Shown piece by piece: positions 56,164 through 64,000 of a DNA stretch of 64,000 bases (position 1 is the first letter of the stretch; each line of letters starts with the position of its first letter). Source of the stretch: Prochlorococcus_E sp000760215 (GTDB lineage Bacteria > Cyanobacteriota > Cyanobacteriia > PCC-6307 > Cyanobiaceae); the NCBI RefSeq assembly GCF_047303175.1, contig NZ_CP138945.1. One strand, written 5' to 3'. The position numbers were made by a program, and so were the translations under genes. Under the pieces are notes generated by a model that saw only the letters and a list, made by a program, of their open reading frames with translations, made no database searches and had not been told where the DNA came from.

Positions 56164-58956
56164 TTATAGATTCTCATTAGACAGTTGTTCAGTGGCAGGG
56201 TTTGAACTTACCTGATTCGCAGTTTCTTTGTATAGAAGATCCTCCTCTTCACGAACTGGAAATCTATTCAACGATTTTAATGATATAGCAGCATTACATT
56301 TCAACTGTTTACTAATTGCCCAGCAATAAGGAAGTTGTGCAAGTAGATCAATAGTACGACGGATTATTCTTACCACATCACCCTCGTCTAATGAAGTATT
56401 GGCAATTAAATCATTCCAAGTTGAGCCATTAGCCCATTTTTCTACTAAGCCCATCATCTCAGGATTGAGATGAATTGGTACATCTACACTAAATCTTTGC
56501 TGAACTCTCAAAAGCTCACGGTGAACGCCTGAAAGATCGTTCAGAGCTTCTAAAGATTCAGAAGAAGGCCGGAACCCAGTCCATATATCAGGTCGATTTA
56601 CTTCAGTGCTAATAGCTTGCAAAACACCCGCCAATTGAGAAGGGTGTAACTCATCTAAATGGCCACTCATTAGAACAAGACCTAACCACAGTTCATTATC
56701 TCCTCTTATTACACCAACAGTTCTTCCTATTTCTGTGGACTCTAAATTGTCCACACATCCAAAGTATTCCAAAATCTCAAGAAGTGCCAAAAAAAGTTCC
56801 CAATGACGATTGGCTCGATGGTGAATCAATTGCTTGCGATCCTGTATCTCAAGATGAAGTTCCTCCATTCGTCGTCGATGTTTCTTGAGTTTTTTTCTAT
56901 CGCCCCATTGATGCGCTGGCAAATTGAATAACTCTTCTTCTAAAGATTTGACGAGAGCAGCCTGAGAAAGAACTTCACTTGCAAGATCATACTGCGGGGT
57001 ATGCATGTCATGAGCTTGGGCTGCCTCTGAAATAAGAAAAGCAATTTCATTACTATTTTGATCTCCATAAGATATCTCCCCTAGACGTTTCAATACAGGG
57101 CTTTTTATAGATTGAACATTCAAGCAACTCAAGTCTGCATGAAGACCTACTACAGACTGGCAAGCAATCAGGATCCAAATATTTTCATCGGTTAAACATA
57201 AAAGAAGTGGTGAATGGTTTAATTTCTTATATTTCTCGACAATTACTGCAGGAATAACTCTTCCCCCAAATGAAGAAACCTTTAAGCTAATTAGAGAACC
57301 AATACTTGCAAAGTCTAAAGCCAATATAAGTTCACTTGAAAGAGTGTCTGCTGCTTGTTTCTGGAGGATACGAAATAATCGTCTCTCTTCTTTAAGCCGG
57401 TTTCTACGTTTTTCGTAATCTTCAAAATCATCCCATGGAATATCACCAACCACAGCCCTTACTTTAGCCAATTCATTGCTTAACTCGTCCAAAACTTGCT
57501 CTTCATCAAACAAATCCAGACCAGCCAAATAACACCCAAAGCTTCTTTGAACCAACTCTCTGGATTTTTCAAGATCATAACGCTGCAGAAGGTTTAATAC
57601 CATTCCATAACTGGGAGTAAACTGACTTATCAAAGGATTGGCAGAGCACATCGCTAATTGCCCCGCTTCCCGAACACCTTCAAATCGAGTTTGCACAGTA
57701 ATGACATGTCCTTGAGGATCTAAGCCACGTCTACCGGCTCTTCCGGCCATCTGCAAAAATTCACTGCCTGTTAGTTGTCGATGTCCATTCTCAGTTCGCT
57801 TGGACAGTGAAGAGATAACAGTACTACGAGCAGGCATATTAATTCCTACAGCTAATGTCTCTGTCGCAAAAACAACTTTTACCAACCCTTGTTGAAATAA
57901 TTCCTCAATCAACTCTTTCCATGCAGGCAAAACACCTGCATGATGAGAAGCAATCCCTCTTCGAAGAGCATCAAGATGAACCCCGTCACGAATCCCTTCG
58001 GGATTCTTTTTAATATATGTATTTAAGCGAGCTTCAATCCTTTCTTTTTCAGCATTAGAAACTAAAGCCAATGAGCCTGAAATATCTTTCACTGCCCTAT
58101 CACATCCTCGGCGACTAAATATGAAATAAATAGCTGGGAGCATTTCTCTCTCAGCCATTTTATTAACAACAAATCTTATTGAAGGAGCTTCAGGTTGTAA
58201 TTGCCTAGGAGAAGAGCGCCCCTTACGCCTTTGCCCTTTTGGAGGTCGCCAAACTTTACAATTTGGATGTAACCCTGTTCGAGAATCATTTAATAAGGGA
58301 TGCAAACCTTTTGCACTGCAAAAATTAAAGTTCAGTGGTACTGGCCGAAAATCACTCAATATCAATTCCGTAGGTCCATGTACCTTCTGAATCCAATCAG
58401 TCAATTGCCCAGCATTAGCAACTGTTGCTGATAGTGCTACTAATTGAACCGATGAAGGGCAATGAATAATCGACTCTTCCCAAACAGTTCCTCGTTGAGA
58501 ATCATTCATATAGTGGCATTCATCTAATACAACAGCTTCAACATCTGCAAGCGGGTCATCATATTCATCCGCTTCTGCATAAAGCATATTTCTAAAGATT
58601 TCTGTTGTCATAACAGTTATAGGGGCTCCTCTATTAACACTCACATCACCCGTAAGCAGAGCAACATTTTCATAGCCAAATTGATTACGGAAATCTCTCA
58701 GTTTCTGGTTAGATAAAGCTTTTAATGGTGTTGTATATAAAACCTTTTGATCATGAGCAATAGCTCGATAAATGGCATATTCTCCAATGACAGTTTTACC
58801 AGAACCAGTAGGCGCACTCACTACCACAGAGTGTCCTTGATTTAAAGCATCAATAGCCTCAAGCTGGAAATCATCTAAGAGAAATGGGAAAATGTCTCCT
58901 GGATCTAAATCCTCATGACCAAAATTAGAAATCGTTTTTCTCGCCTCCAAGACCAA
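56164..58956 (-). CDS. Ski2-like superfamily II helicase
   Basis: A 930-residue helicase. Motif I is VVSAPTGSGKTVIGEYAIYR (near residue 50), motif II is VVLDECHYMND, motif III is LVALSATVANAGQ, motif VI is FLQMAGRAGRRGLDPQG. The region after residue 520 is a cyanobacterial version of the arch/DSHCT C-terminal module found in Ski2/Mtr4 RNA helicases (VDNLESTEIGRTVGVIRGDN and following). Homologues such as plant ISE2 act in plastid RNA processing. A role in RNA turnover is inferred. It is divergent from bioF. Confidence 0.93.
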   Translation of the reverse strand: MVLEARKTISNFGHEDLDPGDIFPFLLDDFQLEAIDALNQGHSVVVSAPTGSGKTVIGEYAIYRAIAHDQKVLYTTPLKALSNQKLRDFRNQFGYENVALLTGDVSVNRGAPITVMTTEIFRNMLYAEADEYDDPLADVEAVVLDECHYMNDSQRGTVWEESIIHCPSSVQLVALSATVANAGQLTDWIQKVHGPTELILSDFRPVPLNFNFCSAKGLHPLLNDSRTGLHPNCKVWRPPKGQRRKGRSSPRQLQPEAPSIRFVVNKMAEREMLPAIYFIFSRRGCDRAVKDISGSLALVSNAEKERIEARLNTYIKKNPEGIRDGVHLDALRRGIASHHAGVLPAWKELIEELFQQGLVKVVFATETLAVGINMPARSTVISSLSKRTENGHRQLTGSEFLQMAGRAGRRGLDPQGHVITVQTRFEGVREAGQLAMCSANPLISQFTPSYGMVLNLLQRYDLEKSRELVQRSFGCYLAGLDLFDEEQVLDELSNELAKVRAVVGDIPWDDFEDYEKRRNRLKEERRLFRILQKQAADTLSSELILALDFASIGSLISLKVSSFGGRVIPAVIVEKYKKLNHSPLLLCLTDENIWILIACQSVVGLHADLSCLNVQSIKSPVLKRLGEISYGDQNSNEIAFLISEAAQAHDMHTPQYDLASEVLSQAALVKSLEEELFNLPAHQWGDRKKLKKHRRRMEELHLEIQDRKQLIHHRANRHWELFLALLEILEYFGCVDNLESTEIGRTVGVIRGDNELWLGLVLMSGHLDELHPSQLAGVLQAISTEVNRPDIWTGFRPSSESLEALNDLSGVHRELLRVQQRFSVDVPIHLNPEMMGLVEKWANGSTWNDLIANTSLDEGDVVRIIRRTIDLLAQLPYCWAISKQLKCNAAISLKSLNRFPVREEEDLLYKETANQVSSNPATEQLSNENL

Positions 58957-59075
58957 CCTAATTTATCCTAATAAATCAACCCAGTTCCCTCATCTAATAA
59001 TTTCACCTCATAAAAGGCATCCAAATGCCCAATATGAAATCAGTTCAACCAGCAAACTCCTCTTAAAATAGCGTT

Positions 59076-60218
59076 ATGAAAGAAATCCCTCAGTCAAGAT
59101 TACGTAAAATAAGAACATTGACACTGAGTGAAGATTCAGGTCATTTAAGATTGCTGAACAACGATGAAGAGATCTCTCTCATAGATCTAGCCAGTAATGA
59201 TTATCTCGGGCTTAGTCAAGATTCCAGATTAATCGAGGCCGCGAAACAATCAATGATTTCTGAAGGTATTGGTGCTGGCGGGTCACGTCTTGTAACTGGT
59301 AATCGTCCGATACACAACAAACTGGAAAAAGCTCTGAGCAAGTGGCTTGGCTTTGAAAAAGTATTACTTTTCCCTAGTGGATTTCAAGCTAATATCGCAG
59401 CAATGAATGCATTGGCTAATCGAAAAACTGTAGTCATAGCAGACAAGTTCATCCATCACTCTCTATTAGTTGGTATAAAATCAAGCGGGGCAAAGCTTAA
59501 GCGATTTAATCACAACAGCCTTACTGATCTAGAAAGGTTGCTAAAAATACATGTTAAGAAAGAATCTTATTATCCACCTTTAGTGGTCACTGAAAGTCTA
59601 TTTAGCATGGAGGGGACTAGCCCAAAACTTAAGGAAATCGCCGCTTTATGTAACCAATATCACGCCATGCTTTTTGTAGACGAAGCACATGCTTTAGGAG
59701 TAATGGGCTCCCAAGGGCGAGGTCTGTGTTATGAATTATCACAGACAATAACAATGATTAGTGGGACTTTTGGTAAGGCATTTGGTAGCGGAGGTGCTTT
59801 CCTGGCAACAAACAATGTCCTTGGTGAACAGATAATTCAAACTAGCGGTGCTTTCCGTTATACAACTGCTCTTGCCCCTCCATTAGCTGCTGCTGCTTTA
59901 GAAGCACTTAATATTATTAAGTCAGACCCACATAAAGGGGAAAAGCTTCAAGCAAAATCTTTACTTTGGAGATCAGAACTTTCCAAGAATGGATGGGCTT
60001 ACCCGAAAGGGAATGGTCCCATTATTTCACTTGTAATAGGCAGTGATCAAGAATCTCTCAACAAACAACATCAACTCGAAAAGAATGGTCTCCTAACTAT
60101 GGCTATAAGACCACCGACTGTTCCAGAAGGGACAGCTCGTCTAAGATTGGTGGTTAGAGATAATTTACCTAACGGCACATTGAAAAAATTATTACTTCAT
60201 CTTGGCAAACAACTATGA
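59076..60218 (+). CDS. bioF: 8-amino-7-oxononanoate synthase
   Basis: A 380-residue PLP enzyme condensing pimeloyl-ACP (or -CoA) with alanine. Family motifs are LASNDYLGLSQDSRLIEAAK, GAGGSRLVTGNRPIHNKLEK, FVDEAHALGVMGSQGRG and the PLP lysine in MISGTFGKAFGSGGAF. It is the first gene of the biotin operon; its stop overlaps the bioK start as ATGA. Confidence 0.97.
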   Translation: MKEIPQSRLRKIRTLTLSEDSGHLRLLNNDEEISLIDLASNDYLGLSQDSRLIEAAKQSMISEGIGAGGSRLVTGNRPIHNKLEKALSKWLGFEKVLLFPSGFQANIAAMNALANRKTVVIADKFIHHSLLVGIKSSGAKLKRFNHNSLTDLERLLKIHVKKESYYPPLVVTESLFSMEGTSPKLKEIAALCNQYHAMLFVDEAHALGVMGSQGRGLCYELSQTITMISGTFGKAFGSGGAFLATNNVLGEQIIQTSGAFRYTTALAPPLAAAALEALNIIKSDPHKGEKLQAKSLLWRSELSKNGWAYPKGNGPIISLVIGSDQESLNKQHQLEKNGLLTMAIRPPTVPEGTARLRLVVRDNLPNGTLKKLLLHLGKQL

Positions 60219-60931
60219 AACAGGTGATCACTATGCATGGTTGGTGTGGTGATAGCACCTATTGGATTAATTGGGAAAACCACTTTAAAAACAATGGATG
60301 GCTCTGGCAAAATTCCGAGAGAGGCTATGGATATATCAATAGTTATCAACCTCTATGGGAAGAAAATCTAAAGAGTTCAAATAAACATAGAAAAGTTCTA
60401 CTTTGTCATTCTCTTGGGATGCATCTAATTCCCAAGCAAATACTGTCCGAGGCATCTGATATTATCCTGCTTAATAGTTTTAGTCGTTTCATCCCTAATA
60501 GCAAAAAAAGTAGAGCTATAAAAGTTGGCTTGCAAGGCATGCAAAAGCATTTTTTTACAAGCACAGAAGAAGCTATGCTTTTAAAGTTTCTTATAAAAGC
60601 AAGTGATCCCTATCCAATCAATCAATCACTTAAAGGTCCTCTTAACAAAGGAATTTCTTTAGAAGGACGAAAAAAACTAATTACCGATTTGAATATGCTG
60701 ATAAACACGAATGGATTACCTCCAGGACTCACTAAACAAACAAATGTTCTAGTAGTAAATGGCGCAGACGACAAAATCATTGGGACATCAACAACTAATG
60801 AACTATTAAGAGATCTCCGAAAATATCTTCATTCACCACCAATTCACTGGATAGTGAAAGGACAAGGCCACTTTATTGATTTTTCTAAAGTAATTACAAA
60901 AATTAATAGCTGGTTACTCAAAGCACAATGA
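60215..60931 (+). CDS. bioK: Pimeloyl-ACP methyl ester esterase, BioK type
   Basis: A 238-residue alpha/beta hydrolase. The nucleophile is the Ser in LLCHSLGMHL, the acid is probably Asp in VNGADDKIIG and the base His in KGQGHFIDF. N-terminal MHGWCGDSTYW carries the oxyanion loop. BioH removes the methyl ester of pimeloyl-ACP in E. coli; cyanobacteria use BioK or BioG instead. Position between bioF and bioC, with ATGA overlaps on both sides, gives strong support for the role. Confidence 0.88.
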   Translation: MKQVITMHGWCGDSTYWINWENHFKNNGWLWQNSERGYGYINSYQPLWEENLKSSNKHRKVLLCHSLGMHLIPKQILSEASDIILLNSFSRFIPNSKKSRAIKVGLQGMQKHFFTSTEEAMLLKFLIKASDPYPINQSLKGPLNKGISLEGRKKLITDLNMLINTNGLPPGLTKQTNVLVVNGADDKIIGTSTTNELLRDLRKYLHSPPIHWIVKGQGHFIDFSKVITKINSWLLKAQ

Positions 60932-61683
60932 CTATACGCAAGCAAAATCCTATAATTAAAAACTTTGGCCAAGTTTCTGAAACATATAACAAAGCTGCAT
61001 TCTTACAAACTGTATTTGCAAACAAAATTGCTGAGCAATGTTCCAAACAAAATGTACCCCAAGGTCTTTGGCTTGATTTAGGTTCAGGTACTGGCCTGCT
61101 TGCTGATGCACTTGAAAAGATCTATACCAATCAAGCAGTGTACAGAGTAGATGGTTCCTCAAATATGTTGAAACAACACCCTCAAAATAGTCTCACAAAA
61201 GTCTTTGATTTAAATGCTGGTCTACCTAAATTAATAGAGCCACCAACCCTAATTGCATCAAGTTTTGCACTCCATTGGTTAAAAGATCCTGAAACAAGAT
61301 TAAAAGAGTGGTTCTCAAGTTTGGCTCCAAAAGGTTGGCTAGCAATAGCTTTACCTGTCCAAGAAAGCTTCCCTGAGTGGCATAAGGCTGCAATTCAAGC
61401 AAATGTGAAATGCACTGCAATCCAATTCCCTTGTCACACTTCATTGCTTAAAGTAATCACTAAAGAAAATATCAAATTTCAAACAATCGAAAGGATTACA
61501 CAAGAAGCATCAAGTGTAACTAAATTGTTGAAATCTTTTGTACATGTTGGAGCACATACCAGCACAAGCAAATCACTTAAAGTGAGTGAATGGCGAAGAC
61601 TACAAAAATCATGGCCAACATCTACAAAGAATCATCTTCATCAACTGACCTGGTCCATCCAAATACTTATAGCTCAAAAATGA
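60928..61683 (+). CDS. bioC: Malonyl-ACP O-methyltransferase
   Basis: A 251-residue SAM-dependent methyltransferase. Motif I is LWLDLGSGTGLLADALEKIY; the acidic end of strand 2 is YRVDGSSNMLKQH; post-I ASSFALHWLKDPE is typical of BioC (A-x-QW/HW). It methylates malonyl-ACP so that fatty acid synthesis enzymes can build pimelate. It overlaps bioD as ATGA. Confidence 0.93.
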   Translation: MTIRKQNPIIKNFGQVSETYNKAAFLQTVFANKIAEQCSKQNVPQGLWLDLGSGTGLLADALEKIYTNQAVYRVDGSSNMLKQHPQNSLTKVFDLNAGLPKLIEPPTLIASSFALHWLKDPETRLKEWFSSLAPKGWLAIALPVQESFPEWHKAAIQANVKCTAIQFPCHTSLLKVITKENIKFQTIERITQEASSVTKLLKSFVHVGAHTSTSKSLKVSEWRRLQKSWPTSTKNHLHQLTWSIQILIAQK

Positions 61684-62336
61684 ATTTGCAAACTTTACGA
61701 GTAATAGTATGTGGAACAGATACGGATGTTGGTAAAACTATTGTAAGTAGCCTTCTTGTTCAAGGCTTAAATGCTATTTATTGGAAACCTATCCAAAGTG
61801 GACTTGAAGATGGTAGTGACACAAATACAGTATGCGATCTTTTAAGCCTCCCCAAAGGAAGGTATCTGCCAGAACTTTACAAATTCAAAGCACCTGTTTC
61901 GCCACACTGGGCAGCAGAGCAAGAAAATACAATGATTAAATCTCATACTTTAAAATTACCTATTAGAAAACACCCTCTTGTAATAGAGACTGCTGGAGGT
62001 GTCATGGTGCCATTAAATCGACAATATTTGCAAATAGATCTATTAGAAGAGTGGATGTTGCCAATCATCCTTGTCGCAAGAAGCGGGTTAGGTACCCTTA
62101 ATCACACACTCCTTACTATTGAGGCTTTAAAAAAAAGAAAGATCCCTATTTTGGGAATAATTCTCAATGGAGCCTTCCATAAAGACAATCCAAAAACATT
62201 GCAAGAATTTGGAGGGATACCTATACTTGCTCAATTGCCAATCTTATCAAAGATATCAACCGAAAGTCTTTCTGAACAATGGACAAAGCAAAAGCTAGCT
62301 CATCAAATTGAAATCGCATTAAGGCTAACTAATTAG
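61680..62336 (+). CDS. bioD: Dethiobiotin synthetase
   Basis: The start is taken at the ATG at 61680, which overlaps the bioC stop as ATGA; the longer frame from 61590 lies inside bioC. The 218-residue product has the P-loop VCGTDTDVGKTIVSSLLVQG, the Lys in YWKPIQSGLEDGSDT and VIETAGGVMVPLNR. It closes the ureido ring using CO2 and ATP. Confidence 0.95.
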   Translation: MNLQTLRVIVCGTDTDVGKTIVSSLLVQGLNAIYWKPIQSGLEDGSDTNTVCDLLSLPKGRYLPELYKFKAPVSPHWAAEQENTMIKSHTLKLPIRKHPLVIETAGGVMVPLNRQYLQIDLLEEWMLPIILVARSGLGTLNHTLLTIEALKKRKIPILGIILNGAFHKDNPKTLQEFGGIPILAQLPILSKISTESLSEQWTKQKLAHQIEIALRLTN

Positions 62337-62545
62337 GTGTTGCTCTACCCGAAATGAAAACTTCCTGAATAGTACTTTTTAAATTGACTTAAGATGCCAA
62401 GGAACTATTCCAAATTAAAAATATAAAAAGAAAAATGCCTTGAGATTGATTACAGTAATTACTAATATTAAAGAAAAAATAGAGTTATTATTATTTTTCG
62501 ACACGTGAACTATTAATTACTTCTTCTTTTTCTAATTTCAACAAA

Positions 62546-63850
62546 ATGAATAGCTCCAAAAACAATATCAAATCATTTAATCAAGAATGGCATCCCAATA
62601 TCTGGCCACCTTTTACACAAATAACCCTTTCACAACCACCTCAGAAAATAATACGTGGCAAAGGCTCTCTTCTTTATCGAAAAGATGGAAGCTCCCTTAT
62701 CGATGCAATTAGCAGCTGGTGGGTAACACTTCATGGGCATTCAGATCCTTTTATAGCAGAAGCTATTTATCAACAGGCAAATCAACTTGAGCAAGTAATC
62801 TTCGCTGACTTTACACATGAACAAGCAGAGAAGCTTTCAGAAAGGTTAAGTAGAGCAACAGGTCTTCAACGCTTGTTTTTTTCTGACAACGGTTCAACTG
62901 CTGTAGAAGTAGCTCTTAAGCTTGCATTGCAATGGTGGCATAACAAAGGAGAAGCAAGACAACAGATAATTGCATTTGAAGGTGCCTACCATGGTGATAC
63001 TTTTGGAGCTATGGCGGTCGGAGAACGTAATTTATTTAACGAGCCATTTGAAAAAATGCTTTTCCCTGTGAGCAGAGTACCCTGGCCTGCTACTTGGTGG
63101 AATGATGCAGAAGTTGAAGAGCGTGAGGAGAAAGCCATAAAAAAACTTGAAGAATTGCTCGAAACACCTACTGCAGCTGTGATCCTTGAGCCACTTATTC
63201 AAGGTGCAGGTGGGATGACAATGGTTAGAAGTGAGTTTTTAGAAAAGGTTCAAAGGGTTGTCCGTCAATCCACGGCATTGCTAATCGCTGATGAAGTTAT
63301 GGTTGGGTTTGGGAGGAGTGGATCCTTATTCGCATCACAGCGTGCCAAGATTTTTCCAGACTTAATGGCTTTATCAAAAGGTTTAACCGGTGGATCCCTC
63401 CCAATGGGTGTAACTATGGCGAGTGAGAAAATCTTCGAATGTTTTATCAACGACAATCCGCGAAACACTTTTTGGCATGGGCATAGTTTTACAGCAAATC
63501 CTTTAGGTTGTGCAGCGGCAAATGCAAGCTTAGATCTCCTTGAAAGAAATCCAAACTCATACCGTAATTTCGAATCCAGGCATTTACCACACCTCAAAGA
63601 GATTGCTAATCATCCAAAAGTGAAGCGAGTTAGACTCACTGGGACAATTGCTGCTTTTGAGTTGAAAACAAATAATAAAGATGGTTATCTAAATGTAGCT
63701 GGTAAAAGCATTAAGGCCTACGCATTAGAGCGCAATGTATTTATAAGGCCTCTTGGAAATGTGATATACCTTTTGCCTCCACTATGCATTACTAATGAGC
63801 AATTAAGTTATTGTTATTCAGTAATCCAATCTGGTCTAGACAATTTCTAA
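62546..63850 (+). CDS. bioA: Adenosylmethionine-8-amino-7-oxononanoate transaminase
   Basis: A 434-residue class III aminotransferase. Motifs are HPNIWPPFTQITLSQPPQKI, SSWWVTLHGHSDPFIAEAIY, FFSDNGSTAVEVALKLALQW, AYHGDTFGAMAVGER, LIADEVMVGFGRSGSLFASQ, and the PLP Lys in MALSKGLTGGSLPMGVTMAS. It uses S-adenosylmethionine as amino donor. It is 209 bases after bioD and probably has its own promoter in that gap. Confidence 0.97.
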   Translation: MNSSKNNIKSFNQEWHPNIWPPFTQITLSQPPQKIIRGKGSLLYRKDGSSLIDAISSWWVTLHGHSDPFIAEAIYQQANQLEQVIFADFTHEQAEKLSERLSRATGLQRLFFSDNGSTAVEVALKLALQWWHNKGEARQQIIAFEGAYHGDTFGAMAVGERNLFNEPFEKMLFPVSRVPWPATWWNDAEVEEREEKAIKKLEELLETPTAAVILEPLIQGAGGMTMVRSEFLEKVQRVVRQSTALLIADEVMVGFGRSGSLFASQRAKIFPDLMALSKGLTGGSLPMGVTMASEKIFECFINDNPRNTFWHGHSFTANPLGCAAANASLDLLERNPNSYRNFESRHLPHLKEIANHPKVKRVRLTGTIAAFELKTNNKDGYLNVAGKSIKAYALERNVFIRPLGNVIYLLPPLCITNEQLSYCYSVIQSGLDNF

Positions 63851-63854
63851 TTAA

Positions 63855-64000
63855 TCAAGGGCCATGTTTTAAAGCTGCTTCAATATCTTGTCGAGGCAAG
63901 CCATATGGAAAGCTAAATTGACTTTTCATACCACTATCACTCCATACTATTGTCAACTCATCTTGTTGAATCATTATCTCAGCTGACCATTGAGACTTCT
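63855..64000 (-). CDS. C-terminus of a hypothetical protein
   Basis: Read on the minus strand, 48 codons enter from the right edge and end at a stop at 63855-63857. The visible sequence (KSQWSAEIMIQQDELTIVWS, then GLPRQDIEAALKHGP) is soluble. It converges with bioA. Too little is present to name a family. Confidence 0.6.
   Translation of the reverse strand, partial: KSQWSAEIMIQQDELTIVWSDSGMKSQFSFPYGLPRQDIEAALKHGP

Noticed and set aside
61590..61679. Longer N-terminus of BioD
   Set aside because: It lies within bioC; the ATG at 61680 overlaps the bioC stop as ATGA, as in the rest of the operon, and begins at the conserved domain.
1..64000. tRNA, rRNA, tmRNA or other known RNA genes
   Set aside because: I looked in the larger gaps for cloverleaf-like sequence and known RNA motifs and found none convincing; a covariance-model search would be needed to be sure.

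Overview
The window looks like a piece of a marine picocyanobacterial chromosome, most likely Prochlorococcus. The DNA is AT-rich. It carries the cyanobacterial split ATP synthase loci (atpD-atpC apart from atpI-B-E-b'-b-H-A-G), a plastid-type ribosomal protein (PSRP-3/Ycf65), system II cytochrome c maturation (CcdA, Ccs1), a cyanobacterial PII protein, a BioK-type biotin cluster, and a very small high-light-inducible (Hlip-like) protein. I assign the genus from gene content and order only.

There are two contrasting halves. Positions 1 to about 21.4 kb form an accessory island of short, mostly hypothetical genes, many with signal peptides or lipoboxes, separated by repeat-rich DNA. From 21.5 kb to the end is dense core genome: EVE protein, DUF1818-rpoZ, Hsp70 homologue, pyrR, gpmI-secG, groES-groL, atpDC, PSRP-3, pepP, a CNNM/GTPase/nadD/nadE operon, ald, the main atp operon, ftsW, ccdA-ccs1, queF, glnB, tlyA, purB, fumC, a Ski2-like helicase and bioF-K-C-D-A.

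The most striking feature is at the island edge. The intact EVE-domain gene starts at 21465. Six truncated copies of its 5' end lie upstream in the same orientation, with ATGs at 1516, 13024, 16326, 17605, 18180 and 19956. All keep the NYW.MK core within the first 10 to 12 codons (one copy has SYWPMK) and then diverge and stop. They divide the island into discrete cargo blocks: a mixed 11.5-kb block; a secreted protein plus a putative Zur-controlled CobW-like/metallophosphatase operon; a block of tiny genes including the Hlip; a secreted nuclease; two exported proteins; and arsJ. I read this as repeated acquisition of DNA at the 5' end of the EVE gene, each event restoring an intact gene and leaving the old 5' end behind. 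No integrase is visible in the window.

Other genes show the same 5'-fragment duplication inside the island: the small gene at 5849 (fragment at 328), the membrane protein at 3843 (fragment at 1275) and the metallophosphatase at 14667 (fragment at 3716). Tandem repeats with an exact 11-bp period precede several of these boundaries. Their sequence differs between loci but is identical within a locus.

In the core half most genes lie in tight operons joined by ATGA overlaps (CNNM-GTPase-nadD-nadE; bioF-bioK-bioC-bioD; rpoZ-DUF1818). Function there is mostly clear from conserved motifs.
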